DNA of 17,972 nt from Ignavibacteriaceae bacterium (GTDB taxonomy: Bacteria; Bacteroidota; Ignavibacteria; Ignavibacteriales; Ignavibacteriaceae). Location of the stretch: assembly GCA_026193755.1 (NCBI GenBank), contig JAPHUI010000086.1:1-17972 (forward strand). Reading direction: 5' to 3'. Below the pieces are notes generated by a model that did no database searches, had not been told where the DNA came from, and saw only the letters and a list, made by a program, of their open reading frames with translations. Within the stretch, counting starts at the first letter, position 1, and every line of letters begins with the position of its first letter. Made by a program: the position numbers and the translations under genes. Positions 7,079 through 15,120 of this stretch are shown here, one piece after another.

Positions 7079-7444
7079 ATGTTGGCAAAAATTTCAATAG
7101 TCTTTGGGGTTGTGGCGATCCTGTGTATTCTGATTTTTGGTTTTGTTTTCTTTGAGCCATTCCTTACCGAAAAGGAGGAAAATATCACGGTAATAAATAA
7201 AGAAAGATGGGTTGGAGAAAAAGGAAGATATTTTATCTTCACCGAGAAGGAAGTCTTTCTAAATGAAAACAATTACTACCACAACAAAGAAAATGCGGAC
7301 GATCTTTATCCATTATTTAAAAAGGGATACAGCTATAAAGTAAAAGTTGTTGGCGTATATCTTCCTTTCTTACCACGCTTTCGTAATATTATTAATATAA
7401 TTGAAAAGAAAGATGTTAACGTTCCGCTGCCTCAGCGTTATTGA
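7079..7444 (+). CDS. Small membrane-anchored protein, possibly DUF1523-like
   Basis: A 121-aa protein with one N-terminal membrane segment (about 5-27, ISIVFGVVAILCILIFGFVF), no lipobox cysteine and a small outside domain. The domain layout (ITVINKERW, RYFIFTEKEVFLNENN, DDLYPLFKKGYSYKVKVVGV, LPRFRNIINI) resembles DUF1523, small anchored proteins that carry a KER...YLVFT...LY..L..G..Y.V.V.G...PFL..YRNI pattern. This recognition is by memory of the pattern only. The function is unknown. AAGGGAG lies about 11 nt before the ATG. The long antisense frames over this region read as shadows, because only the plus frame has a sensible signal-anchor and domain. Confidence 0.7.
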   Translation: MLAKISIVFGVVAILCILIFGFVFFEPFLTEKEENITVINKERWVGEKGRYFIFTEKEVFLNENNYYHNKENADDLYPLFKKGYSYKVKVVGVYLPFLPRFRNIINIIEKKDVNVPLPQRY

Positions 7445-7819
7445 TACGAGCATTAGTTAATTTTCTGTGGTCGGATTAACATATCTCTTTGCAGAATGAA
7501 GGGTTGAATTTGCAAAATTTTTTCATTTTTGACTGTGCTAAGATATTAATTTAGATCTTTGTTGTTGCAGTAAAATTCATTTGAGTACTTCTATTAATTC
7601 CTGATTGGCGAAGATTATTATCTTATTCAAAACCAATAAATAGAATTAAATTTTCAATTGTGAGAAGCATTCCTAAAAAAAGGGCTAAAATTACTTCTTT
7701 TCTTTCATTTTTAAGCCGTACCATTCCATTTTCCTAAAAACCCTTTGTTAATTAAAGGCATGATTTTTGTTTTCTGATGCCTACTTGATAATTAATCATT
7801 AACAATATGGGAACTAAAA
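7445..7819. other. 375-bp AT-rich intergenic stretch
   Basis: No long ORF lies here. It holds one possible 33-codon minus-strand ORF (7623-7724) and a weak hairpin (AGGCAT 7756-7761 with ATGCCT 7777-7782) upstream of the ferredoxin gene, which could be regulatory. No clear terminator for the gene ending at 7444 was seen. Confidence 0.5.
7623..7724 (-). CDS. Possible 33-aa single-pass membrane peptide
   Basis: On the minus strand ATG 7724-7722 to TAA 7625-7623 encodes 33 residues. They comprise a charged N-terminus (MVRLKNERKE), a hydrophobic stretch (VILALFLGMLLTIENLILF) and a short end (IGFE). The charged-then-hydrophobic layout is that of small bacterial membrane proteins, and AGGA lies 8 nt before the ATG. 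It stands alone between plus-strand genes. A chance ORF in AT-rich DNA is quite possible. Confidence 0.25.
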   Translation of the reverse strand: MVRLKNERKEVILALFLGMLLTIENLILFIGFE

Positions 7820-8119
7820 ATGGCTTACTTAATAACTGATGATTGCATTGATTGCAACGCCTGTGAAATTGAATGTCCGAATAATGCTATTTACGCACCA
7901 GGGGATCCCTGGGAATTACATGGTAAAGAGTATCCGGCACTAAACGATGCTCATACTTATATTGCTCACGAGAAATGCACTGAATGTGTTGGATATTACG
8001 ACGAACCACAGTGCGTATCTGTTTGCCCAAGCGAAGCGGTAATTAAAGATCCGGATCGTGTTGAAACTCAGGAAGAACTTTTAGCAAAGAAAGAGAAGAT
8101 AGGAACTATACTTAAATAA
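7820..8119 (+). CDS. 2[4Fe-4S] ferredoxin, Allochromatium (Alvin) type
   Basis: A 99-aa electron carrier with two cluster-binding motifs. The first is Cys9-x2-Cys12-x2-Cys15-x3-Cys19-Pro (CIDCNACEIECP). The second is Cys53-x2-Cys56-x8-Cys65-x3-Cys69-Pro, with the long insert between second and third cysteines (CTECVGYYDEPQCVSVCP). That insert and the C-terminal helical extension (about 76-99) mark the Alvin/YfhL/FdxN-like group, known for very low-potential clusters. It acts in the cytoplasm as a low-potential donor; its partner is not in the window. Radical SAM enzymes such as the KamA upstream need a reductant, but a link is only speculation. It is followed by a likely terminator and stands as a single gene. 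Confidence 0.93.
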   Translation: MAYLITDDCIDCNACEIECPNNAIYAPGDPWELHGKEYPALNDAHTYIAHEKCTECVGYYDEPQCVSVCPSEAVIKDPDRVETQEELLAKKEKIGTILK

Positions 8120-8132
8120 TTATTTTTTTTAC

Positions 8133-8180
8133 AGGCTTTCTTGATATCTACAAAATTATTGAGAGAGCCTTTTCTATTTT
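8133..8180 (+). terminator. Probable terminator after ferredoxin gene
   Basis: A 9-bp stem with one G-T pair (AGGCTTTCT 8133-8141, AGAGAGCCT 8162-8170), a 20-nt loop, and the T-rich run TTTTCTATTTT after it. It lies 14 bp past the ferredoxin stop, in the convergent gap with the TPR gene. Confidence 0.6.
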
Positions 8181-8289
8181 AAAACTACTTTTCAATAGTT
8201 ACTTTATTAAAAAGTAAGTCATCGTATCTGATGAAACCAGATCAAAAATTATCACAAATAGGATAAGGAAAATATAACCAATTCCGCCT

Positions 8290-9258
8290 TCACCGCTTTT
8301 GCCCCTTTTTTACTTTATCTTTTGCTTTACAGTATTCTTTTATCACTTCGTAAGCATCGTACAGGCCTAGTTCACCTGCTTTAGTAAAATCTTCACAGGC
8401 ATTATTTTTTAAACCCAGATTCGCATAGCAGATTCCCCTGTTGTAGTATGCAAGCGCTTCAGTTGAATCCATCGAAATAATAATTGTGTAATCTACTGCG
8501 GCAGCAAGAAAATCATTTAAGCCGAGTTTTGCCTCTGCCCGGGAAAAGTACGCATCAATATTTACCGGTTGCAGTTCTAATGCACTTTTAAAATCATTCT
8601 TAGCTTTTTCAAATTCATTAATTGAAAAATATTCCTGACCTCTTTTCATATATGCAACTGAGTCAGAAGCATTTATTTCTATTGCTTTTGAATAATCTGT
8701 AATTGCTTCCTCAGACTTACCAAGAAAGCTGAAAACACTTCCTCTGTTTACAAAATATTTTGAGTCGGAAGAATCAAATTCAATTGCCGTTGAGTAATCC
8801 TGAATAGCTCCATCGTAATCAGATATTTGTTCTTTGGTATAAGCTCTGTTGAAATAGATGATTGAATTGTTGGAATCCAGTTTAGCTGCTGTGTCAAAAT
8901 CGCTAATTGCATCCATATATTTTGATATTGAGATAAATGCTAATCCCCGGTTTAGATAATATTTTGCTTCTAAACTATCAATTACAATTGCTCGTGAGTA
9001 ATCATCAATGGCTCCATCATAATCTTCAAGCTTGATCCTTGCATTACCTCTGTGAAAGTAAAGGTCAGGATTGGCAGGATCTTCCAGGAAGGCTTGATTG
9101 AAATAATTAATTGCCGTAAGGTATCGCCCCTCTTCGTAACTTTCTATACCAAGCTTATAGTTGTTAATGCTTTCCCCAATTGAACAACTAAAAAAAAGAG
9201 GAATAAGCATCAGAATATAAAAGTAAAAAGCGTCTATATATTTTTTAACTAAAAACAT
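8290..9258 (-). CDS. TPR-repeat lipoprotein
   Basis: A 322-aa protein made almost wholly of tetratricopeptide repeats after an N-terminal export signal. The hydrophobic stretch (FYFYILMLIPLFFSC) ends at Cys25, a probable lipidation site, though Phe at -3 and -2 is not the ideal lipobox. Eight TPRs follow with a regular 34-residue period from about residue 32 to 305, each with the W/Y-x-x-x-G/R...A...Y/F...A pattern, for example YFHRGNARIKLEDYDGAIDD. The last repeat ends ACEDFTKAGELG, typical of this family. The C-terminus is lysine-rich. TPR superhelices bind partner proteins, so I infer an envelope scaffold; no specific role can be named. The gene is alone, convergent with the ferredoxin and divergent from the DUF350 gene. 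No good Shine-Dalgarno precedes the ATG. Confidence 0.85.
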   Translation of the reverse strand: MFLVKKYIDAFYFYILMLIPLFFSCSIGESINNYKLGIESYEEGRYLTAINYFNQAFLEDPANPDLYFHRGNARIKLEDYDGAIDDYSRAIVIDSLEAKYYLNRGLAFISISKYMDAISDFDTAAKLDSNNSIIYFNRAYTKEQISDYDGAIQDYSTAIEFDSSDSKYFVNRGSVFSFLGKSEEAITDYSKAIEINASDSVAYMKRGQEYFSINEFEKAKNDFKSALELQPVNIDAYFSRAEAKLGLNDFLAAAVDYTIIISMDSTEALAYYNRGICYANLGLKNNACEDFTKAGELGLYDAYEVIKEYCKAKDKVKKGQKR

Positions 9259-9373
9259 CTTTTATTTATTTAATTACGTCAGCACCTTAAATTTAATCCA
9301 AGTTTAATAACATATGAAATCATTTTATATTATTTTTTGATTAATGTTATAAGAAAAATTATAAAAGGTAAAT

Positions 9374-9910
9374 ATGAACCTGATACTTTTAATAACTGGT
9401 ATTGTACAAATAGCTCTTTCATTATTAGTCGCGGTTTTTTTGGTTTACTTTACTTCAAAAATATTCAGAAGGCTTATAACCGGAATAAATGAAACAGAGG
9501 AGCTTAAGAAAAATAATATTTCTGTGGCTATTCTCAACGGATCAATTATACTTGCACTGATTCTGGTAGTTAAAAAATCAATTGATTCTGCAATTACAAT
9601 TTTTGCAAATACACTACGTAATCCTGAAGCTGGTTTTTCAACTTATCTGGATTCTGCATTTATAATGTTAGGTCATATTGTTCTCGGTGGAATTATTGGA
9701 TTCACAACCATTTATGTTGCTCTTCAAATATTTATCTGGCTAACAAAAGACCTGGATGAGCTTAAAGAGATCAAAGATAATAATATAGCAGTGGGAATAC
9801 TATTAGGGATAATAATAGTCTCGATAGCATTACTGCTTCAGCCGGGGATTGTTACCGTTCTTGATTCATTGATCCCGTTTCCGCCGGTTTCACTGATTGA
9901 CATTGGCTGA
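9374..9910 (+). CDS. DUF350-family integral membrane protein
   Basis: A 178-aa membrane protein with about four hydrophobic helices (near 4-27, 50-68, 93-122 and 138-160). It contains two copies of the DUF350 unit: ITGINETEELKKNNISVAI followed by a helix, and TKDLDELKEIKDNNIAVGI followed by a helix. The (E/D)ELKxxNN(I/S)AV signature before a helix is characteristic. The function is unknown; from memory, DUF350 genes occur beside predicted ATP-grasp/glutathionylspermidine-synthase-like amidoligases and other small-molecule or peptide-modification genes. Here the partner is the transglutaminase-like gene 8 nt downstream. The start is supported by AAAAGG about 6 nt before the ATG. Confidence 0.88.
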   Translation: MNLILLITGIVQIALSLLVAVFLVYFTSKIFRRLITGINETEELKKNNISVAILNGSIILALILVVKKSIDSAITIFANTLRNPEAGFSTYLDSAFIMLGHIVLGGIIGFTTIYVALQIFIWLTKDLDELKEIKDNNIAVGILLGIIIVSIALLLQPGIVTVLDSLIPFPPVSLIDIG

Positions 9911-9918
9911 TAAAAGAC

Positions 9919-10776
9919 ATGCCAAAGTATAGAAATCAAAATAAAACCGGCTGTGTTGCAAAAACATTCTTCGGATGTTCTGCATTATTCCTCATCTTCT
10001 TTGTTGTAATCATTCTAATAATAATCTCAATTGAAATCCCGAAAATAAAATTTACAACGACAGAGAGAAAAGAATACAACATTGAATTCGATTCGCTAAC
10101 ACACGAGAACATCATTAACGCATCTTATTCGTGGAGTTTTGTTGATAATGCTCTTCGAAATAGAAAATATGAGGTTAATTTTAAGCTGCTGGAAAGAGAT
10201 GTTAATGCTGCAATGGATTACATCGATGAGCTGACTTCCATGAAATATACTGACCTTGGATTGCAAAGCCGATTCTCCGATCCTGAAACAGAAGCACGAA
10301 CCGTCTGGGCAGAAGTTTACAAAAGAGTTTATAATTTTTCAGTTCCGGAAATGAAAAATGTGCTTGAAGGATTTAATAAAATATTTATTACAGAAGAATT
10401 AGCAGCTAATGACAAGGTCCAGTTCGTAATAACTTTTATTCAGAATATTACTTACGGAAGACCCGGAGGAGCGCTGGATCTCTTTCCACCGATTGGGACA
10501 TTAGCTTACCGTTACGGAGATTGTGATTCCAAATCACTTTTGTTATACACTATCCTTGAAAAAATGGGAATTGACTGCGCTATGCTCTGGAGCTTCAATT
10601 ATAAGCATGCCATGTTGGGAATAAAGGTGAGTGCCAGAGGAAATTATTTAACTACAAACGGTAAAAAATATTATTTTCTCGAGACAACTTATCCAAACTG
10701 GAGCATTGGGCAAATTCCACCTGAGTTTAATAATACGAGGCTCTGGTTCATTGACGAAATAGATGCCGTAAATTAA
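9919..10776 (+). CDS. Membrane-anchored transglutaminase-like cysteine protein
   Basis: A 285-aa protein with a single N-terminal membrane helix (about 18-40) and a transglutaminase-like papain-fold domain at the C-terminus. The catalytic triad can be read as Cys202 in YRYGDCDSKS, His230 in YKHAMLGI, and Glu255 in YYFLETTYPN; Glu replaces the more usual Asp. The GDCDSKS...LL...LG(I/D) layout is typical of bacterial transglutaminase-core proteins that act as proteases, amidases or cross-linking enzymes. The catalytic domain should lie outside the cytoplasm if the anchor is a type II segment. The middle (about 45-180) has no recognised domain. It begins 8 nt after the DUF350 gene, so the two are almost surely co-expressed and probably work together at the membrane. 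Confidence 0.85.
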   Translation: MPKYRNQNKTGCVAKTFFGCSALFLIFFVVIILIIISIEIPKIKFTTTERKEYNIEFDSLTHENIINASYSWSFVDNALRNRKYEVNFKLLERDVNAAMDYIDELTSMKYTDLGLQSRFSDPETEARTVWAEVYKRVYNFSVPEMKNVLEGFNKIFITEELAANDKVQFVITFIQNITYGRPGGALDLFPPIGTLAYRYGDCDSKSLLLYTILEKMGIDCAMLWSFNYKHAMLGIKVSARGNYLTTNGKKYYFLETTYPNWSIGQIPPEFNNTRLWFIDEIDAVN

Positions 10777-10837
10777 TTGGACACGAACCCTGATATAATA
10801 AGATCAAGAGAAAATTCCGAACCATCTCCGTCTATAC

Positions 10838-10912
10838 CTAAGTGAATCTTAGTATCTCATTGGTGAAAAAACATTTACCACTAAGGCACTAAAAGGCACT
10901 AAGTTCACTTAG
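10838..10912. repeat. 75-nt palindromic element rich in CACTAAG
   Basis: Long inverted repeat: CTAAGTGAA (10838-10846) plus CTTAGT (10848-10853) pair exactly with ACTAAG (10898-10903) plus TTCACTTAG (10904-10912), leaving one bulged T. The interior pairs weakly (TGGT with ACCA). CCACTAAG, CACTAA and CACTAAG recur in tandem within 10878-10920. It lies between the convergent transglutaminase-like and dehydrogenase genes. The form suggests a dispersed REP/MITE-like repeat that could also halt transcription. Confidence 0.65.
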
Positions 10913-10929
10913 AACCACTAAGATAAAAA

Positions 10930-11634
10930 TTAAAACGGATTCGTTGCCCACACCGTAACTTCAGGAATAAATCCTCTACCATCCATTTCAAGCGTTGAAA
11001 CAATTGTATGAGCTATTTCAACGCCTCTAAGCTTATTTGCAACTTCTTTTCTTTCTCTGCCTTCATCGTCTCCGAATGCAGTTAATACCTCGCTTGGATT
11101 AACTAGAATTACCCTGACATTATATTTCCTCAACTCAGCCTGCCAGCATTGTGTCATTCCTCTCAATGCAAATTTAGATGAAGAATAAACAGTTCCGTTT
11201 GCATATCCTTTTGTTCCGGCAGTTGAAGAAATATTGATGATGTTGCCATACTTCTGTTTTTTAAAAATATCAGCTGCATACTTGGTCATTAATGCTGCGC
11301 CAAAAACGTTTACAGAGTACACATTCATAAAATCTTGTAAATCAAGATCAAAAATATCATTCCATTTTCCACCAATACCGGCATTGTTAATCAGGCAGTC
11401 AAGTTTTTTAAATTCTTTAATGAATGTCTCATAAGTTTTTTTAACATTTTCTTGTTTACTAACATCTGCGTGAATCGGGAAAGCCCCAATTTCCTTTGCT
11501 GTTTTTTCTAAACGTGATTTATTTCTGGCAGTGATGGCAACCTTTCCGCCTTTTTCAATGAGCAATTTGGCTGTGGCTCTACCGATTCCCAGGCTTCCGC
11601 CTGTAATTAAAAATGTTGAGTTATTTATTTGCAT
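10930..11634 (-). CDS. Short-chain dehydrogenase/reductase (SDR), FabG-like
   Basis: A 234-aa classical SDR. The Rossmann cofactor loop TGGSLGIG is at 11-18, and Arg37 in ITARNKSRL at the end of strand 2 suggests NADP(H) preference. The structural NNAG motif is at 83-86, Asn109 is in VNVFG, and the catalytic Ser136/Ser137, Tyr150 and Lys154 lie in NISSTAG...YSSSK. Proline in VNPSEVLT follows the active site. The enzyme oxidises or reduces a carbonyl/hydroxyl substrate with NAD(P); 3-oxoacyl-ACP reductase-like is the nearest description, but substrate cannot be fixed and the gene is not in a fatty-acid cluster. AAAGGA sits before the ATG. It stands as a single gene, convergent with the transglutaminase-like gene and divergent from the large propeller gene. 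Confidence 0.92.
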   Translation of the reverse strand: MQINNSTFLITGGSLGIGRATAKLLIEKGGKVAITARNKSRLEKTAKEIGAFPIHADVSKQENVKKTYETFIKEFKKLDCLINNAGIGGKWNDIFDLDLQDFMNVYSVNVFGAALMTKYAADIFKKQKYGNIINISSTAGTKGYANGTVYSSSKFALRGMTQCWQAELRKYNVRVILVNPSEVLTAFGDDEGRERKEVANKLRGVEIAHTIVSTLEMDGRGFIPEVTVWATNPF

Positions 11635-11695
11635 TTTATATCCTTTAATTATGAAAATTTATGAAAGATAGTTACACCCATTCATCAAAATATCT

Positions 11696-11725
11696 TTGAA
11701 ACTGTTTAACTGTTTATATAATTTG
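11696..11725 (+). promoter_or_regulatory. Possible Bacteroidota-type promoter for the sortilin-like gene
   Basis: TTG (11696-11698), an 18-nt spacer, then TATAATTTG (11717-11725) approximate the -33 TTG / -7 TAnnTTTG pattern, with one extra base in the -7 box. It lies 67 nt upstream of the ATG at 11793. It was found by eye. Confidence 0.35.
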
Positions 11726-11792
11726 CAATATGCATTTCATAAAATCAAGGCTAAATGCCGAATAATCCTTCATTAACTTTTCAGGTGCTACA

Positions 11793-14700
11793 ATGATTAA
11801 AAAAATTTTTACTTTATTTGTATTAATTCTACTGGTTACACCTTCCGTTTTATCACAGGATGAGAATAAAGAGAATGATAAAGATCCATACAAGTCTGCA
11901 ACATTCAATGGATTGAAGTTCAGATCTATTGGTCCCGCTGTTACTTCAGGCAGAGTGACTGATTTTGCCGTTAACCCAAATAACATTCATGAGTTTTATG
12001 TTGCAGCCGCCTGTGGAAATGTTTGGAAAACAGAAAACTCAGGAACAACCTGGGAACCTGTTTTCGACAATTACGGTTCTTTTTCAATTGGCTGTTTGAC
12101 TATTGATCCACATAATTCAAATGTTGTTTATGTTGGAACGGGAGAGAATAATAGTCAGAGAAGTGTTTCATGGGGAGACGGAATTTATCGCTCCGAGGAC
12201 GGTGGTAAAAGTTTCAAAAATATCGGATTAAAAAAATCCGAACATATTGCAAAAATTTTAGTTGATCCAAGAGATACAAAAGTCATTTATGTTGCTGCGC
12301 AGGGACCACTTTGGGGACCGGGCGGTGACAGAGGACTTTATAAAACAACAGACTACGGTGCAACATGGGATTCTGTTCTTTACATAAGTGAGAATACCGG
12401 AGTAACTGATGTTGTTATGGATCCAAGAGATCCCGATGTTCTTTATGCAGCATCATATCAAAGAAGAAGGCACGTTTGGACGCTTATAAATGGCGGCCCT
12501 GAGGGTGCAATTTATAAGTCAACTGATGCAGGAGCGACGTGGAACAAATTAACCAGCGGATTACCATCTGGTGACGTTGGCAGAATCGGACTTGCAATTT
12601 CTCCTGTTAATCCGGATTATGTTTATGCAATTATCGAAGCTGCCAACGATGGAACCGGTTTTTACAGAACTACAAACCGTGGCGCCTCCTGGGAAAAAAT
12701 GAGCGGCTATCAAAATGTGAGTGCTCAATATTATTCTGAAATTTTCTGCGACCCTGTTGATGTAAATAAAGTTTATCTTTTAGATACTTTCTCACAAATT
12801 ACATCGGACGGTGGAAAAACATTCACTCCGATCTCAACAAAAGGAAGACACGTGGACGACCATGCTTTCTGGATAAATCCCGGCAATCCGGATCATTTTT
12901 TAATTGGCGGTGATGGCGGAGTTTATGAAACAAAGGATGGCGGACAAACATTTCAGTTCAAAGATAATTTACCGGTAACACAATTTTACAGAGTCAGTGT
13001 AGATAAACACGAACCTTTTTATCGTGTAATGGGCGGAACACAGGATAATAACAGTATGATTGGTCCATCTCAAACAATTAACGAGGAAGGAATTGTTAAT
13101 GCTGATTATATTCCACTGGTTGGTGGAGATGGCTATGAAGCAGTTGCCGATCCCGTCAATGATAATATAATTTATTGTTTATGGCAGTATGGCGGTTTAA
13201 CTCGTCATGATTTAAGGTCTGGCGAAACCACAAGTATAAAACCACAAGAAGGAAAAGATGATACACCATACAAATGGAACTGGGATACTCCGCTGATGAT
13301 TAGTCCGCATGCAGACAGAATTTATGTTGCCGCAAATAAAGTTTTCAGAAGCGATGACAGAGGAGATAGTTGGCAGGTAATCAGTCCTGATTTAACAAGA
13401 CAGGTTGACAGAAACAAACTTCCTATTATGGATAAAGTTTGGAGTGTTGATGCTGTATCGAAAAATGCTTCAACCTCTTTTTATGGGAATATTGTATCAC
13501 TAACTGAATCGCCTTTGGTCGAAGGATTGATTTATGCAGGAACGGATGATGGACTTATTCAGGTAACAGAGGATGGTGGCAAGAACTGGAAAAAGATTGA
13601 ATCATTTCCCGGCATTCCCGAAATGACTTACGTAAGTTGTCTCTATGCTTCACGTTTTGATGCAAACACTGTTTACGCAACATTCGATAATCATAAAAGA
13701 GCTGACTTTAAACCTTATATTCTTGTTAGTAAAGACAGAGGTAACAGCTGGCAATCAATTACTGGTGATCTTAAAGAACCTCATGTTGTTTACGCGATCA
13801 CTCAGGATTACAAAAAACCAGATCTAATGTTTATCGGTACTGAGTACGGAGTCTTCTTCACTCTTAATGGTGGAAATAAATGGATTGAGCTAAAAGGTGG
13901 GTTGCCGACAATTGCTGTAAGAGACCTGGATATTCAGGAAAGAGAAAACGATCTTGCAATCGCAACTTTCGGAAGAGGGTTTTATATACTAGATAATTAT
14001 TCTCCTTTAAGAGACTTAGACGAGAACACTCTTACTAATGAAAACTACAAACTCTTTCCTGTAAAAGATGCATTGATGTTTATTAAAAGAACTGCGACTT
14101 TTTTTGGGCTCGGATCTTCATTCTTCAAAGCTGATAATCCTCCCTTCGGTGCAACATTTACTTATTACATAAAAGAAGCACCTAAGAGCCTTAAAGAAAC
14201 CAGACAGGAGAAAGAGAAAGAACTGATCAAGGAAAACAAACCGGTTTATTATCCTCCGTGGGATGAGCTACGAGCAGAAGACAGGGAAGAAAAATCATAT
14301 CTTCTTTTTGAAGTTAAAGATGAACAGGGAAATGTTGTAAGAAAGTTAAAAGATGGAATTAAAAAAGGCATCAACAGGATAGCGTGGGATTTAAGATATG
14401 CAAACACCAACCCAATAAGAACAGTTACAGACAAAAATGAAAGCGGTACACCTGTTATGCCTGGTAAATATTCTGTCGAAATGTATATGAGTGTTGACGG
14501 TGTTATCTCTATAATTGCGGGACCACAAACCTTCGAAGCTAAAGTTTTGGATAACACCACACTACCGGCTGAGGACAGGGCTGCACTCGTTGCGTTCCAA
14601 AAGAAGTTCTGGGAATTCAACAGGGCAGTTGAAGGTGCACTTAACTCAACCCGTGATCTTAATCAGCAAATTGATGTATTAATCTATGCAATTAAGCAAA

Positions 14701-15050
14701 CCCCTGAAGCTCCGAATACTTTAATGGATAAGGCTTTACAAATTAAGAGTGAGACTGAGGATATTCTACAGCATCTTTATCGGGATCAGACTGTTGCAGA
14801 ACGCAATGAACCGACTTATCCAACTATTTACGACAGATTAAATGAAATTGCCTCCGGATTGTGGTCTTCAACTGCGGCACCTACACAAACTCAAATTAAT
14901 AATTTAAAGGTTGCCTCAGAAGAATTTGAACCGTTACTTACAAAGGTAAAAGCTCTGTTAGAAGTCGATTTGAAAAATCTTGAAAGCGAAATGGAAAAAT
15001 ATGGTGCACCGTGGACACCTGGTAGAGTTCCTGGATGGAATAAGCAGTAG
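11793..15050 (+). CDS. Large secreted sortilin/VPS10-like BNR propeller protein
   Basis: A 1085-aa exported protein. The signal peptide (1-21) ends VLSQ. The region from about 38 to 740 is built of propeller blades with Asp-box-like motifs (TENSGTTW, SEDGGKSF about 134, STDAGATW about 242, TTNRGASW about 290, TSDGGKTF, TKDGGQTF, TEDGGKNW, SKDRGNSW) and blade edges such as DPRDPDVLYAASYQ and DGGVYETKDGG. This matches the roughly 1050-aa 'glycosyl hydrolase'/VPS10-sortilin-like proteins common in Bacteroidota and Acidobacteria. That glycosidase label is not supported by catalytic residues I can see. A charged helical insert lies at about 795-815, and a C-terminal helical region ends with APWTPGRVPGW. 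Unlike the two neighbouring propellers it lacks a T9SS tail, so it may stay periplasmic. AGGTG precedes the ATG. Confidence 0.85.
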   Translation: MIKKIFTLFVLILLVTPSVLSQDENKENDKDPYKSATFNGLKFRSIGPAVTSGRVTDFAVNPNNIHEFYVAAACGNVWKTENSGTTWEPVFDNYGSFSIGCLTIDPHNSNVVYVGTGENNSQRSVSWGDGIYRSEDGGKSFKNIGLKKSEHIAKILVDPRDTKVIYVAAQGPLWGPGGDRGLYKTTDYGATWDSVLYISENTGVTDVVMDPRDPDVLYAASYQRRRHVWTLINGGPEGAIYKSTDAGATWNKLTSGLPSGDVGRIGLAISPVNPDYVYAIIEAANDGTGFYRTTNRGASWEKMSGYQNVSAQYYSEIFCDPVDVNKVYLLDTFSQITSDGGKTFTPISTKGRHVDDHAFWINPGNPDHFLIGGDGGVYETKDGGQTFQFKDNLPVTQFYRVSVDKHEPFYRVMGGTQDNNSMIGPSQTINEEGIVNADYIPLVGGDGYEAVADPVNDNIIYCLWQYGGLTRHDLRSGETTSIKPQEGKDDTPYKWNWDTPLMISPHADRIYVAANKVFRSDDRGDSWQVISPDLTRQVDRNKLPIMDKVWSVDAVSKNASTSFYGNIVSLTESPLVEGLIYAGTDDGLIQVTEDGGKNWKKIESFPGIPEMTYVSCLYASRFDANTVYATFDNHKRADFKPYILVSKDRGNSWQSITGDLKEPHVVYAITQDYKKPDLMFIGTEYGVFFTLNGGNKWIELKGGLPTIAVRDLDIQERENDLAIATFGRGFYILDNYSPLRDLDENTLTNENYKLFPVKDALMFIKRTATFFGLGSSFFKADNPPFGATFTYYIKEAPKSLKETRQEKEKELIKENKPVYYPPWDELRAEDREEKSYLLFEVKDEQGNVVRKLKDGIKKGINRIAWDLRYANTNPIRTVTDKNESGTPVMPGKYSVEMYMSVDGVISIIAGPQTFEAKVLDNTTLPAEDRAALVAFQKKFWEFNRAVEGALNSTRDLNQQIDVLIYAIKQTPEAPNTLMDKALQIKSETEDILQHLYRDQTVAERNEPTYPTIYDRLNEIASGLWSSTAAPTQTQINNLKVASEEFEPLLTKVKALLEVDLKNLESEMEKYGAPWTPGRVPGWNKQ

Positions 15051-15061
15051 TATAAAATAAT

Positions 15062-15104
15062 CCCCTCCTCAATTTTGAGGAGGGGCGTCCGGCAACTGCC
15101 GGGC
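15062..15104. repeat. Palindromic intergenic element, copy B, with second hairpin
   Basis: The first palindrome is CCCCTCCTCAA (15062-15072) with its complement (15075-15085), sharing 10-bp arms with the element at 2428-2451. A GC-rich hairpin follows directly: GTCCGGC (15087-15093) with GCCGGGC (15098-15104), a 4-nt loop and one T-G pair. It is then followed by GGGGTGGTG. The double-hairpin design 12 bp after the propeller stop suggests a mobile or REP-like intergenic repeat that may serve as a terminator. Confidence 0.75.
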
Positions 15105-15120
15105 GGGGTGGTGAAAATCT

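Noticed and set aside
6954..7272. Two minus-strand ORFs (68 and 76 aa) opposite the small membrane protein
   Set aside because: They overlap each other and the plus-strand gene, which has a sensible anchor segment and Shine-Dalgarno; the minus frames look like chance, despite the odd hairpin at 6931.
10838..10920. CRISPR-like array from the CACTAAG repeats
   Set aside because: Units are only 6-8 nt with no regular spacers; the block folds as an inverted repeat instead.
11714..11986. 90-aa minus-strand ORF across the start of the sortilin-like gene
   Set aside because: Antisense to the signal peptide region and upstream sequence; no recognisable features.
14249..14620. 123-aa minus-strand ORF within the sortilin-like gene
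   Set aside because: Shadow of a long coding frame; composition is Ser-rich and patternless.
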